Positions 26,021 to 34,847 of a stretch of DNA of 64,000 nucleotides are shown piece after piece (the first letter of the stretch is position 1; each line of letters starts with the position of its first letter). The stretch is from Chthonomonas sp. (lineage in GTDB: Bacteria > Armatimonadota > Fimbriimonadia > Fimbriimonadales > Fimbriimonadaceae). The notes beneath the pieces were generated by a model, which saw only the letters and a list, made by a program, of their open reading frames with translations, did no database searches and had not been told where the DNA came from. The DNA is taken from positions 409,225-473,224 of the forward strand of contig JAEURR010000003.1 in the NCBI GenBank assembly GCA_016788115.1, in the 5' to 3' direction. Made by a program: the position numbers and the translations under genes.

Positions 26021-27829
26021 ATGCGGACACATGTTGGAATCTTGTTGGCAGGTGCCTTGGCAATAGGCGCGGCACTCTTGGGTGCTGAACCGACGGGGGC
26101 GGAATCTGAGCCCTCCGGGATCGGAGCACTCACGGTCAATCCGAACGACGTGGGCATCGGCCAAGCGATTCCCAACTTTAAAGCAAAGTCGGTAGACGGC
26201 AAGTCGATTCAGCTAAGCAGTGCGCTGGGCGAAGAGGGCGCGGTGATCGCAATGACCAGCACCACGTGCCCAGTTTCCAAGAAGTACGTCCAGACGCTCA
26301 CACGGCTGGTCCGAGACCTCGCGCCCAAGGGACTGAACGTCATTTTCATCAACCCGACCAGCTCCGAGCCATCGGCTGACGTCCGGGCAGCCGCTACCGC
26401 GCTCGGCGGTGTGTATATCCACAGTGAGACGCTGGCCCAAGAGATCGGAGCGCGCTCAACGAGCGAAGTCATCCTCATCGACAAGGCGCGTACCGTGATC
26501 TATCGGGGCGCGATTGACGACCAGTACGGCATCGGATACAACCAGTCGAAGCCTCAGAACGAGTATCTGAACGAGGCGGTGACCTCATTCCTGCGCGGGC
26601 GCGTACCGGACGTCCCTGCGACCAGCGCACCCGGTTGCCTCCTTGATGCGCCCACGAATCCCCGGCTCGTATCCGTGACTTACAGCAACCAAGTCGCCCG
26701 CATCATGAACCGGCATTGCGTGACTTGCCATCACTCAGGTGGAATCGGCCCCTTCCGACTGGACAATTTTCAGGATGTGAAGTCACGGGCCCCGATGATT
26801 AAGTTCGTGGTGGACAGCAAGCGAATGCCCCCCTGGTTCGTCGCAGAACCGCCCGCCGGTGCGGCATCCCCCTGGAAGCACGAGCGAATCCTCTCTGCCC
26901 AAGAGAAGCGCGATCTGGCGACTTGGATCGAGGGCGATCGGCGCGAGGGTGACAAGGCTGAGTTGCCGTTGCCGCTCACGTTCGTCGATGACTGGACGTT
27001 GGGCAAGCCGGACATGACCCTACAGATCCCCAAGCCGATCAAGGTCCAAGCCGAGGGGTTCATGGACTACCAGCACGTCGTCGTTCCCGTAGGGCTATCC
27101 GAAAACCGGTGGATCGATGCCGTCGAGATCGTGCCGACCGATCGACGGGTCGTGCACCACGTGCTCGTTTTCGAGGTGCCGGAAGCCAGGATGAAGGATC
27201 CAAAGTTCCTTAGAAATCCCAATCCCTCACTGCAAGACGTGATGGGATTCTTCGCCGGGTACGCGCCGGGCTCGAACTGGGGCATCTTTCCTGCCGGATT
27301 CGCGAAGAGGCTCAGAAAGGGTTCCGGGCTCCTTTTCCAGATCCACTACACACCCAACGGAACCGCGACCCAGGACCAAGTAAAGCTCGGCTTGCACTTT
27401 GCGGAAGGGGTGCCGAAGCACGAAATGAGGGTTCAAGGAGTGTTCAACTTCCGAATCCAGATCCCGCCCGGTGCCGCGGACCACGTAGAGACGGCCAAGT
27501 TCAACGTCCCGGTGGACGTAAAAATCACCGCGTTCATCCCGCACATGCACCTGCGTGGGAAGTCGTTCCAGTACACGGTACGGTATCCGGATGGCACGTC
27601 CAAGGTCGTGTGCGAGGTCCCTCGCTACGACTTCAATTGGCAGCTCAAGTACGAGCTGCGCGATCCGATGTTGGTCCCCAAGGGTTCGATCATCGAGTGC
27701 CGCGCGGTGTACGACAACAGCGCAGGTAATCCGGCCAATCCCGATCCAACGCAAACGGTGTACTGGGGAGACCAGTCAGTGGAAGAGATGATGTTGGGCT
27801 ATGTCGAGTACTACCGGGTTGATCCCTAA
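26021..27829 (+). CDS. Secreted redoxin / cytochrome c / copper monooxygenase-like fusion protein
   Basis: A 602-residue protein with three parts. A signal peptide (1-~26) is followed by an AhpC/TSA-like redoxin domain (about 45-205) with a single Cys in TTCPVSKKY and no resolving partner nearby. A short cytochrome c-type segment has the heme site CVTCH (Cys233, Cys236, His237). The C-terminal half resembles the type II copper ascorbate-dependent monooxygenase (PHM-like) fold, with candidate copper ligands in VVHHVLVFE, FQIHYTP, FIPHMHLRG and a final MMLGY. It is probably periplasmic, moving electrons from the heme to copper; the substrate is unknown. Similar fusions occur in Planctomycetes and Acidobacteria (recollection). 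Confidence 0.8.
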   Translation: MRTHVGILLAGALAIGAALLGAEPTGAESEPSGIGALTVNPNDVGIGQAIPNFKAKSVDGKSIQLSSALGEEGAVIAMTSTTCPVSKKYVQTLTRLVRDLAPKGLNVIFINPTSSEPSADVRAAATALGGVYIHSETLAQEIGARSTSEVILIDKARTVIYRGAIDDQYGIGYNQSKPQNEYLNEAVTSFLRGRVPDVPATSAPGCLLDAPTNPRLVSVTYSNQVARIMNRHCVTCHHSGGIGPFRLDNFQDVKSRAPMIKFVVDSKRMPPWFVAEPPAGAASPWKHERILSAQEKRDLATWIEGDRREGDKAELPLPLTFVDDWTLGKPDMTLQIPKPIKVQAEGFMDYQHVVVPVGLSENRWIDAVEIVPTDRRVVHHVLVFEVPEARMKDPKFLRNPNPSLQDVMGFFAGYAPGSNWGIFPAGFAKRLRKGSGLLFQIHYTPNGTATQDQVKLGLHFAEGVPKHEMRVQGVFNFRIQIPPGAADHVETAKFNVPVDVKITAFIPHMHLRGKSFQYTVRYPDGTSKVVCEVPRYDFNWQLKYELRDPMLVPKGSIIECRAVYDNSAGNPANPDPTQTVYWGDQSVEEMMLGYVEYYRVDP

Positions 27830-27844
27830 CGTCTGCACATGGTG

Positions 27845-27850
27845 TAACCT
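27845..27850 (+). promoter_or_regulatory. -10 element of the M28 peptidase gene, leaderless type
   Basis: TAACCT in the context TAACCTGCG lies 6 nt before the ATG. The same TAACCTGCG precedes maf. Confidence 0.5.
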
Positions 27851-27856
27851 GCGCCG

Positions 27857-28864
27857 ATGCACACTCACCGTCTGAACGGTCTTCTCGCACTACTCGCGAT
27901 CGCAGCCGCAGCGCACGCCTCGTATGGCAAGCCCGAACTGATCCGAGCGGAGAACCTGAAGACGGATTTGGAGTTCATCGCCGACGACCTGCTGGAAGGG
28001 CGGGGAACTCCATCACGCGGGCTTGACCTGGCGGCGCTGTATCTGCGCTCCCAACTCAAGCACATGGGAGCAATCCCTGCAGGAGATCTCGGGACGTTCT
28101 ACCAATCGTTTCGCGTCGAGCGGCGTGGCATTGGGGGGCGTACCCAGAACATCGTAGCCATCATCCCGGGGCGCGACCCCGTTCTGAAGAATGAGTACGT
28201 CGCGATCAGCGCGCACTACGACCACCTTGGATTGGCAAAAACCGGGCTCGATACTGTGTTCAACGGCGCCGACGACGACGGCTCAGGCACAACCTCGGTG
28301 CTGAGCATCGCCCGCGCGTTTGCCATGGGACCACGCCCGAAGCGGTCCATTTTGATCATCTGGCACGCTGGCGAAGAGCGCGGGCTGCTCGGGGCGAAGC
28401 ACTTCACATCGAACCCCACCGTGCCCCTGGACAAAATAGTCGGCTTGCTGAACATCGACATGATTGGCCGCAGTCGACCGGCAGGCGACGCAAACCCCAA
28501 GAACGCCAAGCTCTCTGGACCCGACGAGATCTACGTGGTGGGCTCGCGCGAGATCAGTAAAGAGTTCGGGGACATCGTCGAGAAAGTGAACCGCAAGACG
28601 ACCAAGCTGAAGTACAACTACTACTACGACCTGCCCGAAAAGCCTGAGGGGATCGCGCACCGTAGCGATCACTGGGAGTATCTGAAGCGGAACGTCCCCA
28701 TCGCCTTCTGGTTCGATGGCGTGCATGAGGACTACCACATGGTCACGGACGAGATCGGCAAGATCGACTTCGCCAAGATGGAGCGAGTCGCGCGGGCAGT
28801 GTACGCCACGGCGTGGACTTTTGCCGAAGCTCCCAAGCGTCCCAAGCTTGATGCGACTCGGTAG
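27857..28864 (+). CDS. Secreted M28-family metallopeptidase
   Basis: A 335-residue zinc aminopeptidase-type protein with a signal peptide (about 1-22, ending AAAAHA). The two-zinc site is visible as SAHYDHLG (His, first ligand), NGADDDGSG (bridging Asp), WHAGEERGLLG (catalytic Glu and Glu ligand), NIDMIGR (Asp) and HRSDHWEY (last His). It should cleave peptides in the periplasm. The last codon is CGG and the TAG stop is part of TAGACT, the -10 element of the next gene. Confidence 0.9.
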   Translation: MHTHRLNGLLALLAIAAAAHASYGKPELIRAENLKTDLEFIADDLLEGRGTPSRGLDLAALYLRSQLKHMGAIPAGDLGTFYQSFRVERRGIGGRTQNIVAIIPGRDPVLKNEYVAISAHYDHLGLAKTGLDTVFNGADDDGSGTTSVLSIARAFAMGPRPKRSILIIWHAGEERGLLGAKHFTSNPTVPLDKIVGLLNIDMIGRSRPAGDANPKNAKLSGPDEIYVVGSREISKEFGDIVEKVNRKTTKLKYNYYYDLPEKPEGIAHRSDHWEYLKRNVPIAFWFDGVHEDYHMVTDEIGKIDFAKMERVARAVYATAWTFAEAPKRPKLDATR

Positions 28865-28867
28865 ACT
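28862..28867 (+). promoter_or_regulatory. -10 element of ppc overlapping the upstream stop codon
   Basis: TAGACT lies 8 nt before the ppc ATG; its first three bases are the stop codon of the M28 peptidase gene. No SD is present. Confidence 0.5.
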
Positions 28868-28875
28868 GGCAAGCG

Positions 28876-31620
28876 ATGAACCCCGGCGTCTTCGCGCTTG
28901 ACCCGGCGGCGTTCGGCCTCTCTGCGGGCCTGAGCGAAGACATCCAACGGATCGATGCTTTGCTGGGAGAAGTCCTTGCCGAACAGGAGTCTCCCGAGTT
29001 TCCCGTGCGGATGCGGGCCCTCATGGAGCTCGCCAGGTCAAACGACGCCGAGCGATTGCGGGCCGAGTGCGAGCAAGACCCCTACTTTGTTGGCAAGGTG
29101 GCGCGGGCACTCACGCTCCTGTTCCAGCTGATCAACAGCCTGGAACAGAAGGAGATCGTACGGGTCAACCGTGAGCGCAGACGACAAGAAACCGCCCGGC
29201 CCGACACGCTGCGCGGCACGCTCACGGCGCTGAAAGCAAGCGGCATGGAGTGGGCCGAGGTTCAGGCGCTTTTGGCCCGGCTTCATCTGGAGCCGACGCT
29301 CACCGCGCACCCGACCGAGGCACGCCGAAGAGCCATTCTGGATAAGGTTCAGGACATTGTCGTCACGATGGCCACGCCGGACGAGTCGAGTCTGCTCCGA
29401 CCTCTAGATGACCCCGGACGCGACGCCGCCCTCAAGGAGCTGCTCGTGCAACTGTGGCTCACCGAGGAGATGCGAGCCCGCGATCTGACGGTTCAAGAGG
29501 AGGTGGAGAACGTGATCTACTTCCTGGAGCGAACCATCTACGACGTCGTCGCTTGGCTGCACGAGGATCTGACCCGCTCGGCGCGCGATGTGTATGGCGA
29601 GGCGCTCGCTCTGACCGCGCCACTCATCACCTACCGTTCGTGGGTCGGCGGCGATCGCGACGGCAACCCCAAGGTGACCGCCGACGTCACTTGGCAAGCG
29701 GTCCTCGCCTATCGCCGTGCGACGCTCAACACGCTCGCCCAGCGATGCGACCTCGCCAGCCACGCACTGACCTTCAGCGAAGAGTCCGTCCCCGTTGGGA
29801 GCGCGTTTCGGGAGCGATTGGAGCGGTCGGTTCGGCTTGCGGAGATCAACTCGGCTGTCGCTGGCAAGTTCGCCCGCGAACCTTACGCCCTGATCCTCGC
29901 GTGCATCGCGCAGCGTCTGCGCGCGACCGTCGCCACCATGGACGGAAGTGATTTGGTAGGCCAACCGTACGCCAGCGAGACCGAGTTCACCGATGACTTG
30001 GAGTGGTTGCACACGACCCTCGTCGGCCGCCCGGGGGTGCCGATCCAGCCGCTCGAACAACTCATCGCCCGGGCACGAGCGTTCGGATTCCACGGCGTCA
30101 CCCTGGATCTGCGGCAGCACAGTGGCCAGCACGAGATTGCCGTCACTGAACTGCTGGAGGCGGCGGGGGTGACCATGCCCGAGATGCGCTACTCGGCGAT
30201 GAGCGAGGGCGATAAAGTAGCAGTCATATACAGAGAACTTGCAAGTAACCGGCCGCTCGTGAGCCCGACATGGACCGGCTCGCCGATTTGCGAAGAGGTC
30301 CGGGCGACGATGCGCGTCGCCAAGCGAGCGCGCGATGCTTTTGGCAAAGCGTGCATTCGCACGACGATCACCAGCATGACCCACAAGCTCAGCGACTGGC
30401 TCGAGCCTGTGCTTCTGGCGAAGGAGGCCGGGCTGGAACCATGGGGCAAGGACGCCCTGGAGTACGTGCCGCTCTTCGAGACCGTGACCGACCTGGAGCA
30501 GGCACCGGAAGTGCTCAGTCAGTGGCTGGAGCTCCCGGAAGTGCAGGCTCACCTCGCTGAGCAGGGCAAGAGTCAGGAAGTGATGCTGGGATACAGCGAC
30601 AGCAGCAAGGACGGCGGCTACTTGGCGGCCAATTGGGCGCTTTATGCGGCGCAAGAGGCGCTGAGTGCGGTGGGCACGAGCCATGGGATCGCCATTCGGT
30701 TCTTCCACGGTCGAGGAGGCACCGTTGGGCGCGGAGGCGGTCGAGCAAGCCAGGCGATTGCAAGTCAACCGCCCGGTGCGTTCACGGGAGCGATCCGCTT
30801 TACCGAACAAGGCGAGATCATCTCGTTCCGGTACGGTCTTCCCACCCTCGCTCAGCGCCACTTGGAGCAGATCATTGCCGCGAGTCTGCGTACGCTCGCC
30901 CACCCGGGCGTCGCCCCCAAGCCAGAATTCGTCCGGACGATGGAGCGACTCGCCCGCACCTCCGCGGACGCTTACCGCGAACTCATCTTCGAGACTCCGT
31001 CGTTTTGGGCATTTTATCTGCAGGCCACGCCGATCCGGCATATCTCCCGCTTGCCCATCGCGAGCCGGCCAGTCGGGCGGCGCAGCGGCCAACTGACGGG
31101 ATTGGACGATCTGCGGGCAATCCCATGGAACTTCGCCTGGGTGCAGTCCCGATACGGGGTCGTGGGTTGGTACGGCATCGGTTCCGCACTGGCACTAGCG
31201 GACGATTCGGAGCGTGCCATCGCGCGCGAGATGGCAAACGAGTGGCCGTTCTTCCGGACGGTGATGGAGAACGCTCAGCTTGAACTCGCTCGGGCCCATT
31301 CCCCCACGGCAAAGCGATACGGGGCGCGGGCCAAAAGGATGAGGGCCGATGGGTCGCTGCACTCCACTCTGATGAGCGAACTCGACCGCACGACTGCCGC
31401 AGTCCTGGCAACGGTCGGGCAGGAGGAGTTGCTCACGGGTGCGCGGACGGTCCGCCAAACGATCGACTTCCGCAACCCCCTCGTCGAGCCATTGAACGCA
31501 TTGCAGGTCGCACTCATGGACCTGTACGATGCCGCAAACGGCGAGCCACCTCGGGACGTCTCGACCGCGCTCATGCAGACCCTGGCGGGGATCGCCGCCG
31601 CCATGCAAAGCACAGGCTAA
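28876..31620 (+). CDS. ppc: Phosphoenolpyruvate carboxylase
   Basis: A 914-residue PEP carboxylase, full length. It adds bicarbonate to PEP to make oxaloacetate, refilling the TCA cycle. Catalytic His145 lies in LTAHPTEARRR. Other signatures are VGGDRDGNP, GYSDSSKDGGY, the glycine loop FHGRGGTVGRGGGR and QPPGAFTGAIRFTEQGE. The bacterial C-terminus usually ends NTG; here it ends QSTG, a minor change at the active-site tail. Gaps to the neighbours are 11 and 21 nt, yet both ppc and maf carry their own -10-like hexamers. Confidence 0.96.
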   Translation: MNPGVFALDPAAFGLSAGLSEDIQRIDALLGEVLAEQESPEFPVRMRALMELARSNDAERLRAECEQDPYFVGKVARALTLLFQLINSLEQKEIVRVNRERRRQETARPDTLRGTLTALKASGMEWAEVQALLARLHLEPTLTAHPTEARRRAILDKVQDIVVTMATPDESSLLRPLDDPGRDAALKELLVQLWLTEEMRARDLTVQEEVENVIYFLERTIYDVVAWLHEDLTRSARDVYGEALALTAPLITYRSWVGGDRDGNPKVTADVTWQAVLAYRRATLNTLAQRCDLASHALTFSEESVPVGSAFRERLERSVRLAEINSAVAGKFAREPYALILACIAQRLRATVATMDGSDLVGQPYASETEFTDDLEWLHTTLVGRPGVPIQPLEQLIARARAFGFHGVTLDLRQHSGQHEIAVTELLEAAGVTMPEMRYSAMSEGDKVAVIYRELASNRPLVSPTWTGSPICEEVRATMRVAKRARDAFGKACIRTTITSMTHKLSDWLEPVLLAKEAGLEPWGKDALEYVPLFETVTDLEQAPEVLSQWLELPEVQAHLAEQGKSQEVMLGYSDSSKDGGYLAANWALYAAQEALSAVGTSHGIAIRFFHGRGGTVGRGGGRASQAIASQPPGAFTGAIRFTEQGEIISFRYGLPTLAQRHLEQIIAASLRTLAHPGVAPKPEFVRTMERLARTSADAYRELIFETPSFWAFYLQATPIRHISRLPIASRPVGRRSGQLTGLDDLRAIPWNFAWVQSRYGVVGWYGIGSALALADDSERAIAREMANEWPFFRTVMENAQLELARAHSPTAKRYGARAKRMRADGSLHSTLMSELDRTTAAVLATVGQEELLTGARTVRQTIDFRNPLVEPLNALQVALMDLYDAANGEPPRDVSTALMQTLAGIAAAMQSTG

Positions 31621-31628
31621 ACCGCTGG

Positions 31629-31634
31629 TAACCT
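31629..31634 (+). promoter_or_regulatory. -10 element of maf, leaderless type
   Basis: TAACCT lies 7 nt before the ATG, inside the 21-nt gap after ppc. The context TAACCTGCG is shared with the M28 peptidase gene. Confidence 0.45.
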
Positions 31635-31641
31635 GCGGGGA

Positions 31642-32226
31642 ATGGCTTTGCGATTGAAGTACCCCGTGATCCTCGCTTCGGCTTCACCGCGACGCCAAGA
31701 GCTGCTCAAGCGACTCATCCCCGAGTTTGCGGTCGTGCCTGCCGAAGTGGACGAGGAAGCACACACCCACGAGGACCCTTACGTCACCGCCCAAGGTCTC
31801 GCGCGACGCAAGGCGTTCGAGGTGTTTGAGAGGCATCCGAACTCGCTCGTCATCGGAGGAGATACGGTCGTGGCTTTCGAGGAAGCCGGGTCCTGGACCC
31901 AGCTGGCCAAGCCAACCGACGTGGACGATGCAGTGCGGATGCTCACGTTGCTCGCGGGGCGCACGCATTTGGTGGTGACGGGGATGGCGCTGCGATGGCC
32001 CCGGGGCATGCACGCTTTCACGGCTGCAAGTAACGTGACCTTCCGCCCGCTGAACGACGCAGAGATTCGTGCGTATGTCGCCACAGGCGAACCCATGGAC
32101 AAGGCTGGCGCGTACGGAATCCAAGGGATGGCGAAAGGGTTCCTCGAACGCCTGGAGGGTTCGGTCGACACTGTCATCGGGATGCCAATCGAGCCTCTTG
32201 AGGAGGCGCTCAAGGACGTGAAGTGA
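31642..32226 (+). CDS. maf: Maf family nucleoside triphosphate pyrophosphatase
   Basis: A 194-residue Maf protein. It has the signature ILASASPRRQELLKRL near the N-terminus, the conserved GGDTVVAF loop, KPTDVDDAVRMLTLLAGRTH and the C-terminal DKAGAYGIQG. Family members hydrolyse dTTP, UTP or modified NTPs to monophosphates and influence septum formation. The residues do not let me choose between the dTTP/UTP (YhdE) and m7GTP (YceF) types. Confidence 0.93.
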   Translation: MALRLKYPVILASASPRRQELLKRLIPEFAVVPAEVDEEAHTHEDPYVTAQGLARRKAFEVFERHPNSLVIGGDTVVAFEEAGSWTQLAKPTDVDDAVRMLTLLAGRTHLVVTGMALRWPRGMHAFTAASNVTFRPLNDAEIRAYVATGEPMDKAGAYGIQGMAKGFLERLEGSVDTVIGMPIEPLEEALKDVK

Positions 32227-32320
32227 CTCAGGACGGCCGTCCTGATTTCCGAAACCTCGTGATGCCACCGTTTCGCGTCATTCGCTTGATCATGCCAGGG
32301 TCGACCCAGCAAATGTGTCG

Positions 32321-32326
32321 TACAAT
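32321..32326 (+). promoter_or_regulatory. Possible promoter of the PEP-CTERM gene
   Basis: TACAAT in CGTACAATTAG lies 126 nt before the start codon. A perfect TTGACA (32405-32410) also occurs but has no matching -10. The 226-nt gap 32227-32452 otherwise holds a GAC-GGCC-GTC repeat (32232-32241) and nothing else I can name. Confidence 0.3.
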
Positions 32327-32452
32327 TAGATGCTCGCGACCGCAGGTCTAACCGTCACTTTAGGGTGCTTCGGTTAAGTCGTGAGCGCCTGCCAGGGACG
32401 CCGCTTGACATGTACTGCTTCGTAGGACGAACCCAGTAACAGGAAAGCGAAA

Positions 32453-33472
32453 ATGAATACTATACTCAGAGCGTTTGAGTGCACACGGTGTGTGAGACTC
32501 GCCGCTACAAAGGGCAGCTCCAGTACTCGACTCATCGTGGCAGGTGTGCTCAGCTACTTCGCCACACCAGCACTTGCCGTTGACATCCAGGGCACGATGT
32601 CCAACTTTGATGTCTTCAACGAGTCCGGCCAAAATGTTTATGGCGCAGAAATCGATCTCGAAGGCGTTCATGCGAACGAGGTCAACAAGACCTATCCTAG
32701 CCATTTCAACGAGATGACCAAATCCGAGTACTCCACGGGTAGCACCTTTGGGACTCACATCACCTTCAAGGGCTACAACTTCGATCCCAGTGGCTACATG
32801 ATCACCCGGGTCGGTCAGTCCACCAACGGTCACTTTGCGGTCAACCTCCCCGGTTGCGAACACTTTGGATTCTCTGTCGGCCGTCAGCCGACCAATACGA
32901 GGTTCTTCTGGCTCAACCAGCAGTACGCACAAATCGGAAACAAGCCGCTGTCCATACCAAACGCCAATTGGACTTACGTGCCACCCGCGGGCGGTGCCGC
33001 CGCGCTAGTACAGGCCCAGGTGGCGCCGCCGCCTCCCGAAGTACCCGAGTCGATGCTACCGGATTCGATCTGGATGAAAGTCTATGTGCGGGAGATGGAT
33101 CGGCCGGTTGACTTGGGTGAGTTGATCTCGGGCCCTGGCACGATTGTTCCGCAGGACACCCCCGAGATTGAATGGTCGCTTCTCGAGGGCGGAGTACCCG
33201 AGGTGGACGAAATCTCCATTGCCGATGCGACGCAAAGCGTCGTCCGGCGCTATGAGTACTTCCAGTACACGGGCGGCTACGATCCAACGGACCACGCACC
33301 GCTCTCAAACTGGAACCATGCAGGTCCGCCGCCCGATGGTGAACTGGGGCAATTCGTCGCCGCCAATATGGTCGCTGCGAATCTTGCCGTTCCCGAGCCG
33401 AGTTCGTTGCTCGCGATGGCGAGTGGCCTGGTTGGGATCGGTTGGCTAGCGCGTCGGAGAAACTTGCGGTAA
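32453..33472 (+). CDS. PEP-CTERM sorted exported protein of unknown function
   Basis: A 339-residue exported protein. A longish signal peptide (cleavage near ATPALA-V, about residue 42) is followed by a beta-rich body with no domain I recognise. The C-terminus is a textbook PEP-CTERM signal: VPEPSS, a hydrophobic segment (LLAMASGLVGIGWLA) and the basic tail RRRNLR. PEP-CTERM proteins are processed by exosortase EpsH-type enzymes and placed in exopolysaccharide or on the surface; none of these partners is in the window. AGGAAA lies 6 nt before the ATG. The codon use looks like its neighbours. Confidence 0.85.
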   Translation: MNTILRAFECTRCVRLAATKGSSSTRLIVAGVLSYFATPALAVDIQGTMSNFDVFNESGQNVYGAEIDLEGVHANEVNKTYPSHFNEMTKSEYSTGSTFGTHITFKGYNFDPSGYMITRVGQSTNGHFAVNLPGCEHFGFSVGRQPTNTRFFWLNQQYAQIGNKPLSIPNANWTYVPPAGGAAALVQAQVAPPPPEVPESMLPDSIWMKVYVREMDRPVDLGELISGPGTIVPQDTPEIEWSLLEGGVPEVDEISIADATQSVVRRYEYFQYTGGYDPTDHAPLSNWNHAGPPPDGELGQFVAANMVAANLAVPEPSSLLAMASGLVGIGWLARRRNLR

Positions 33473-33503
33473 CTAACTCAATCAATCATTGCTGATCGAC
33501 CGT

Positions 33504-33535
33504 GGCCGCATGTTCCTGAACTGGAACATGCGGCC
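33504..33535. terminator. Strong hairpin between the convergent PEP-CTERM and thiolase genes
   Basis: A 13-bp perfect stem (GGCCGCATGTTCC with its complement) with a TGAACT loop. No T-run follows on either strand, so it may be a transcript-end stabiliser rather than a classical intrinsic terminator. Confidence 0.55.
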
Positions 33536-33601
33536 CAGCCACAAGAGTACAACCGAATCGACCTTTGATTGCGATCGACGAGTGCCGTGGGCGGCGCTAG
33601 A

Positions 33602-34780
33602 TCAGAGCGCTTCGATCAGGACGGCCGTGGCTTCGCCGCCGCCGATACACGGAGTGGCGACCGCATAGCGTCCGCCGCGTCTTCGTAGCTCGTGCATCGC
33701 CGTCAGGACCAACCGCGCGCCAGTCATGCCAATCGGGTGTCCAATTGCGACCGCACCGCCGTTCACGTTCAGCTTATCCGCAGGGATGCCAACTTTCTGA
33801 GCGACGACCATCGCTACGACAGAGAACGCCTCGTTCACTTCGAAGAGGTCGATATCGCCGACGGTGAGGCCGTGCTTCTCGAGCAGCTTTGAGATCGCGA
33901 AAGCGGGTGCAGTGGTGAACCACTCCGGCTCTTGGGCGTGCTGCGCATAGCCCACCACACGGGCGAGCGGCTTCAGCCCCTTCGAGGCGGCGTAGCCCGC
34001 ACTCGTGACGACGAGTGCGCCACCACCATCGTTGATGGAACTCGCATTCCCGGCGGTCGTCACGCCCTCTTTGCCAAAGGCAGGGCGAAGCTCGGGCAGC
34101 TTGGCAATGTTGCCTCGGCCCGGTTCCTCGTCAGTGCTGACGACCACCGGGTCGCCTTTGCGCTGTGGCACGCTGACGGGAACAATCTCTGTGGCCAAAC
34201 GACCCTCTGCTTGGGCCGCGAGTGCGCGTCGGTACGACTCACCTGCGAACGCGTCGAGCACTTCGCGCGAGAACCCAAATTCGGCCGAAGTCTTGTCGCC
34301 GCAATTGCCCATGTGGACGTTGTGGTACGGATCCCATAGTCCATCGTGAATCATCAGATCGAGCGCCGTCGCGTTCCCCATCCGGAATCCGCCACGCCCC
34401 GCCGGAAGTGCGTAGGGTGCGTTGGTCATGCTCTCGAATCCACCCGCGACGACGACGTTCGCATCCCCGAGCCGGATCGCTTGCGCGGCCATCATGATGG
34501 CCTTCATGCCACTGCCGCACACCTTGTTCAGGGTCGTGCAAGGGACGGAGTTCGGCACGCCTGCGCCGAGCGCGGCCTGTCGAGCGGGCGCCTGACCCAG
34601 CCCACCGGTGAGCACGCAGCCCATCAACACTTCGTCCACGTCGGTGGCGTTCACTCCAGCAGCTTCGAGCGCCCCGCGGATCGCGACGCTTCCGAGCTGT
34701 GGTCCGCTGAAGCTCGAGAGCGCTCCCTGAAACGATCCAATGGGTGTACGCACCCCGCTCAAAATCACAACTTCATTCAT
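33602..34780 (-). CDS. atoB: Acetyl-CoA acetyltransferase (thiolase)
   Basis: A 392-residue thiolase that interconverts two acetyl-CoA and acetoacetyl-CoA. The catalytic residues are Cys88 in NKVCGSGMK, His348 in GGAVAIGHPIGMTG and Cys378 in CIGGGEA. The length and the biosynthetic-type CIGGG motif fit AtoB/PhaA. No polyhydroxybutyrate or mevalonate genes are adjacent. AAAGGGGA lies 8 nt before the ATG. It is divergent from the ROK kinase gene. Confidence 0.94.
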   Translation of the reverse strand: MNEVVILSGVRTPIGSFQGALSSFSGPQLGSVAIRGALEAAGVNATDVDEVLMGCVLTGGLGQAPARQAALGAGVPNSVPCTTLNKVCGSGMKAIMMAAQAIRLGDANVVVAGGFESMTNAPYALPAGRGGFRMGNATALDLMIHDGLWDPYHNVHMGNCGDKTSAEFGFSREVLDAFAGESYRRALAAQAEGRLATEIVPVSVPQRKGDPVVVSTDEEPGRGNIAKLPELRPAFGKEGVTTAGNASSINDGGGALVVTSAGYAASKGLKPLARVVGYAQHAQEPEWFTTAPAFAISKLLEKHGLTVGDIDLFEVNEAFSVVAMVVAQKVGIPADKLNVNGGAVAIGHPIGMTGARLVLTAMHELRRRGGRYAVATPCIGGGEATAVLIEAL

Positions 34781-34847
34781 AGGTTAGGTCCCCTTTGTCC
34801 TATCGCCCATTATGGCAGGCAGGACTTTGCCATACTTGACCCGGAGC

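Noticed and set aside
29404..31092. Long open frame (562 codons) on the minus strand inside ppc
   Set aside because: It is antisense to a fully conserved PEP carboxylase, and its product has no domain-like pattern; such frames arise from G+C-rich codon bias.
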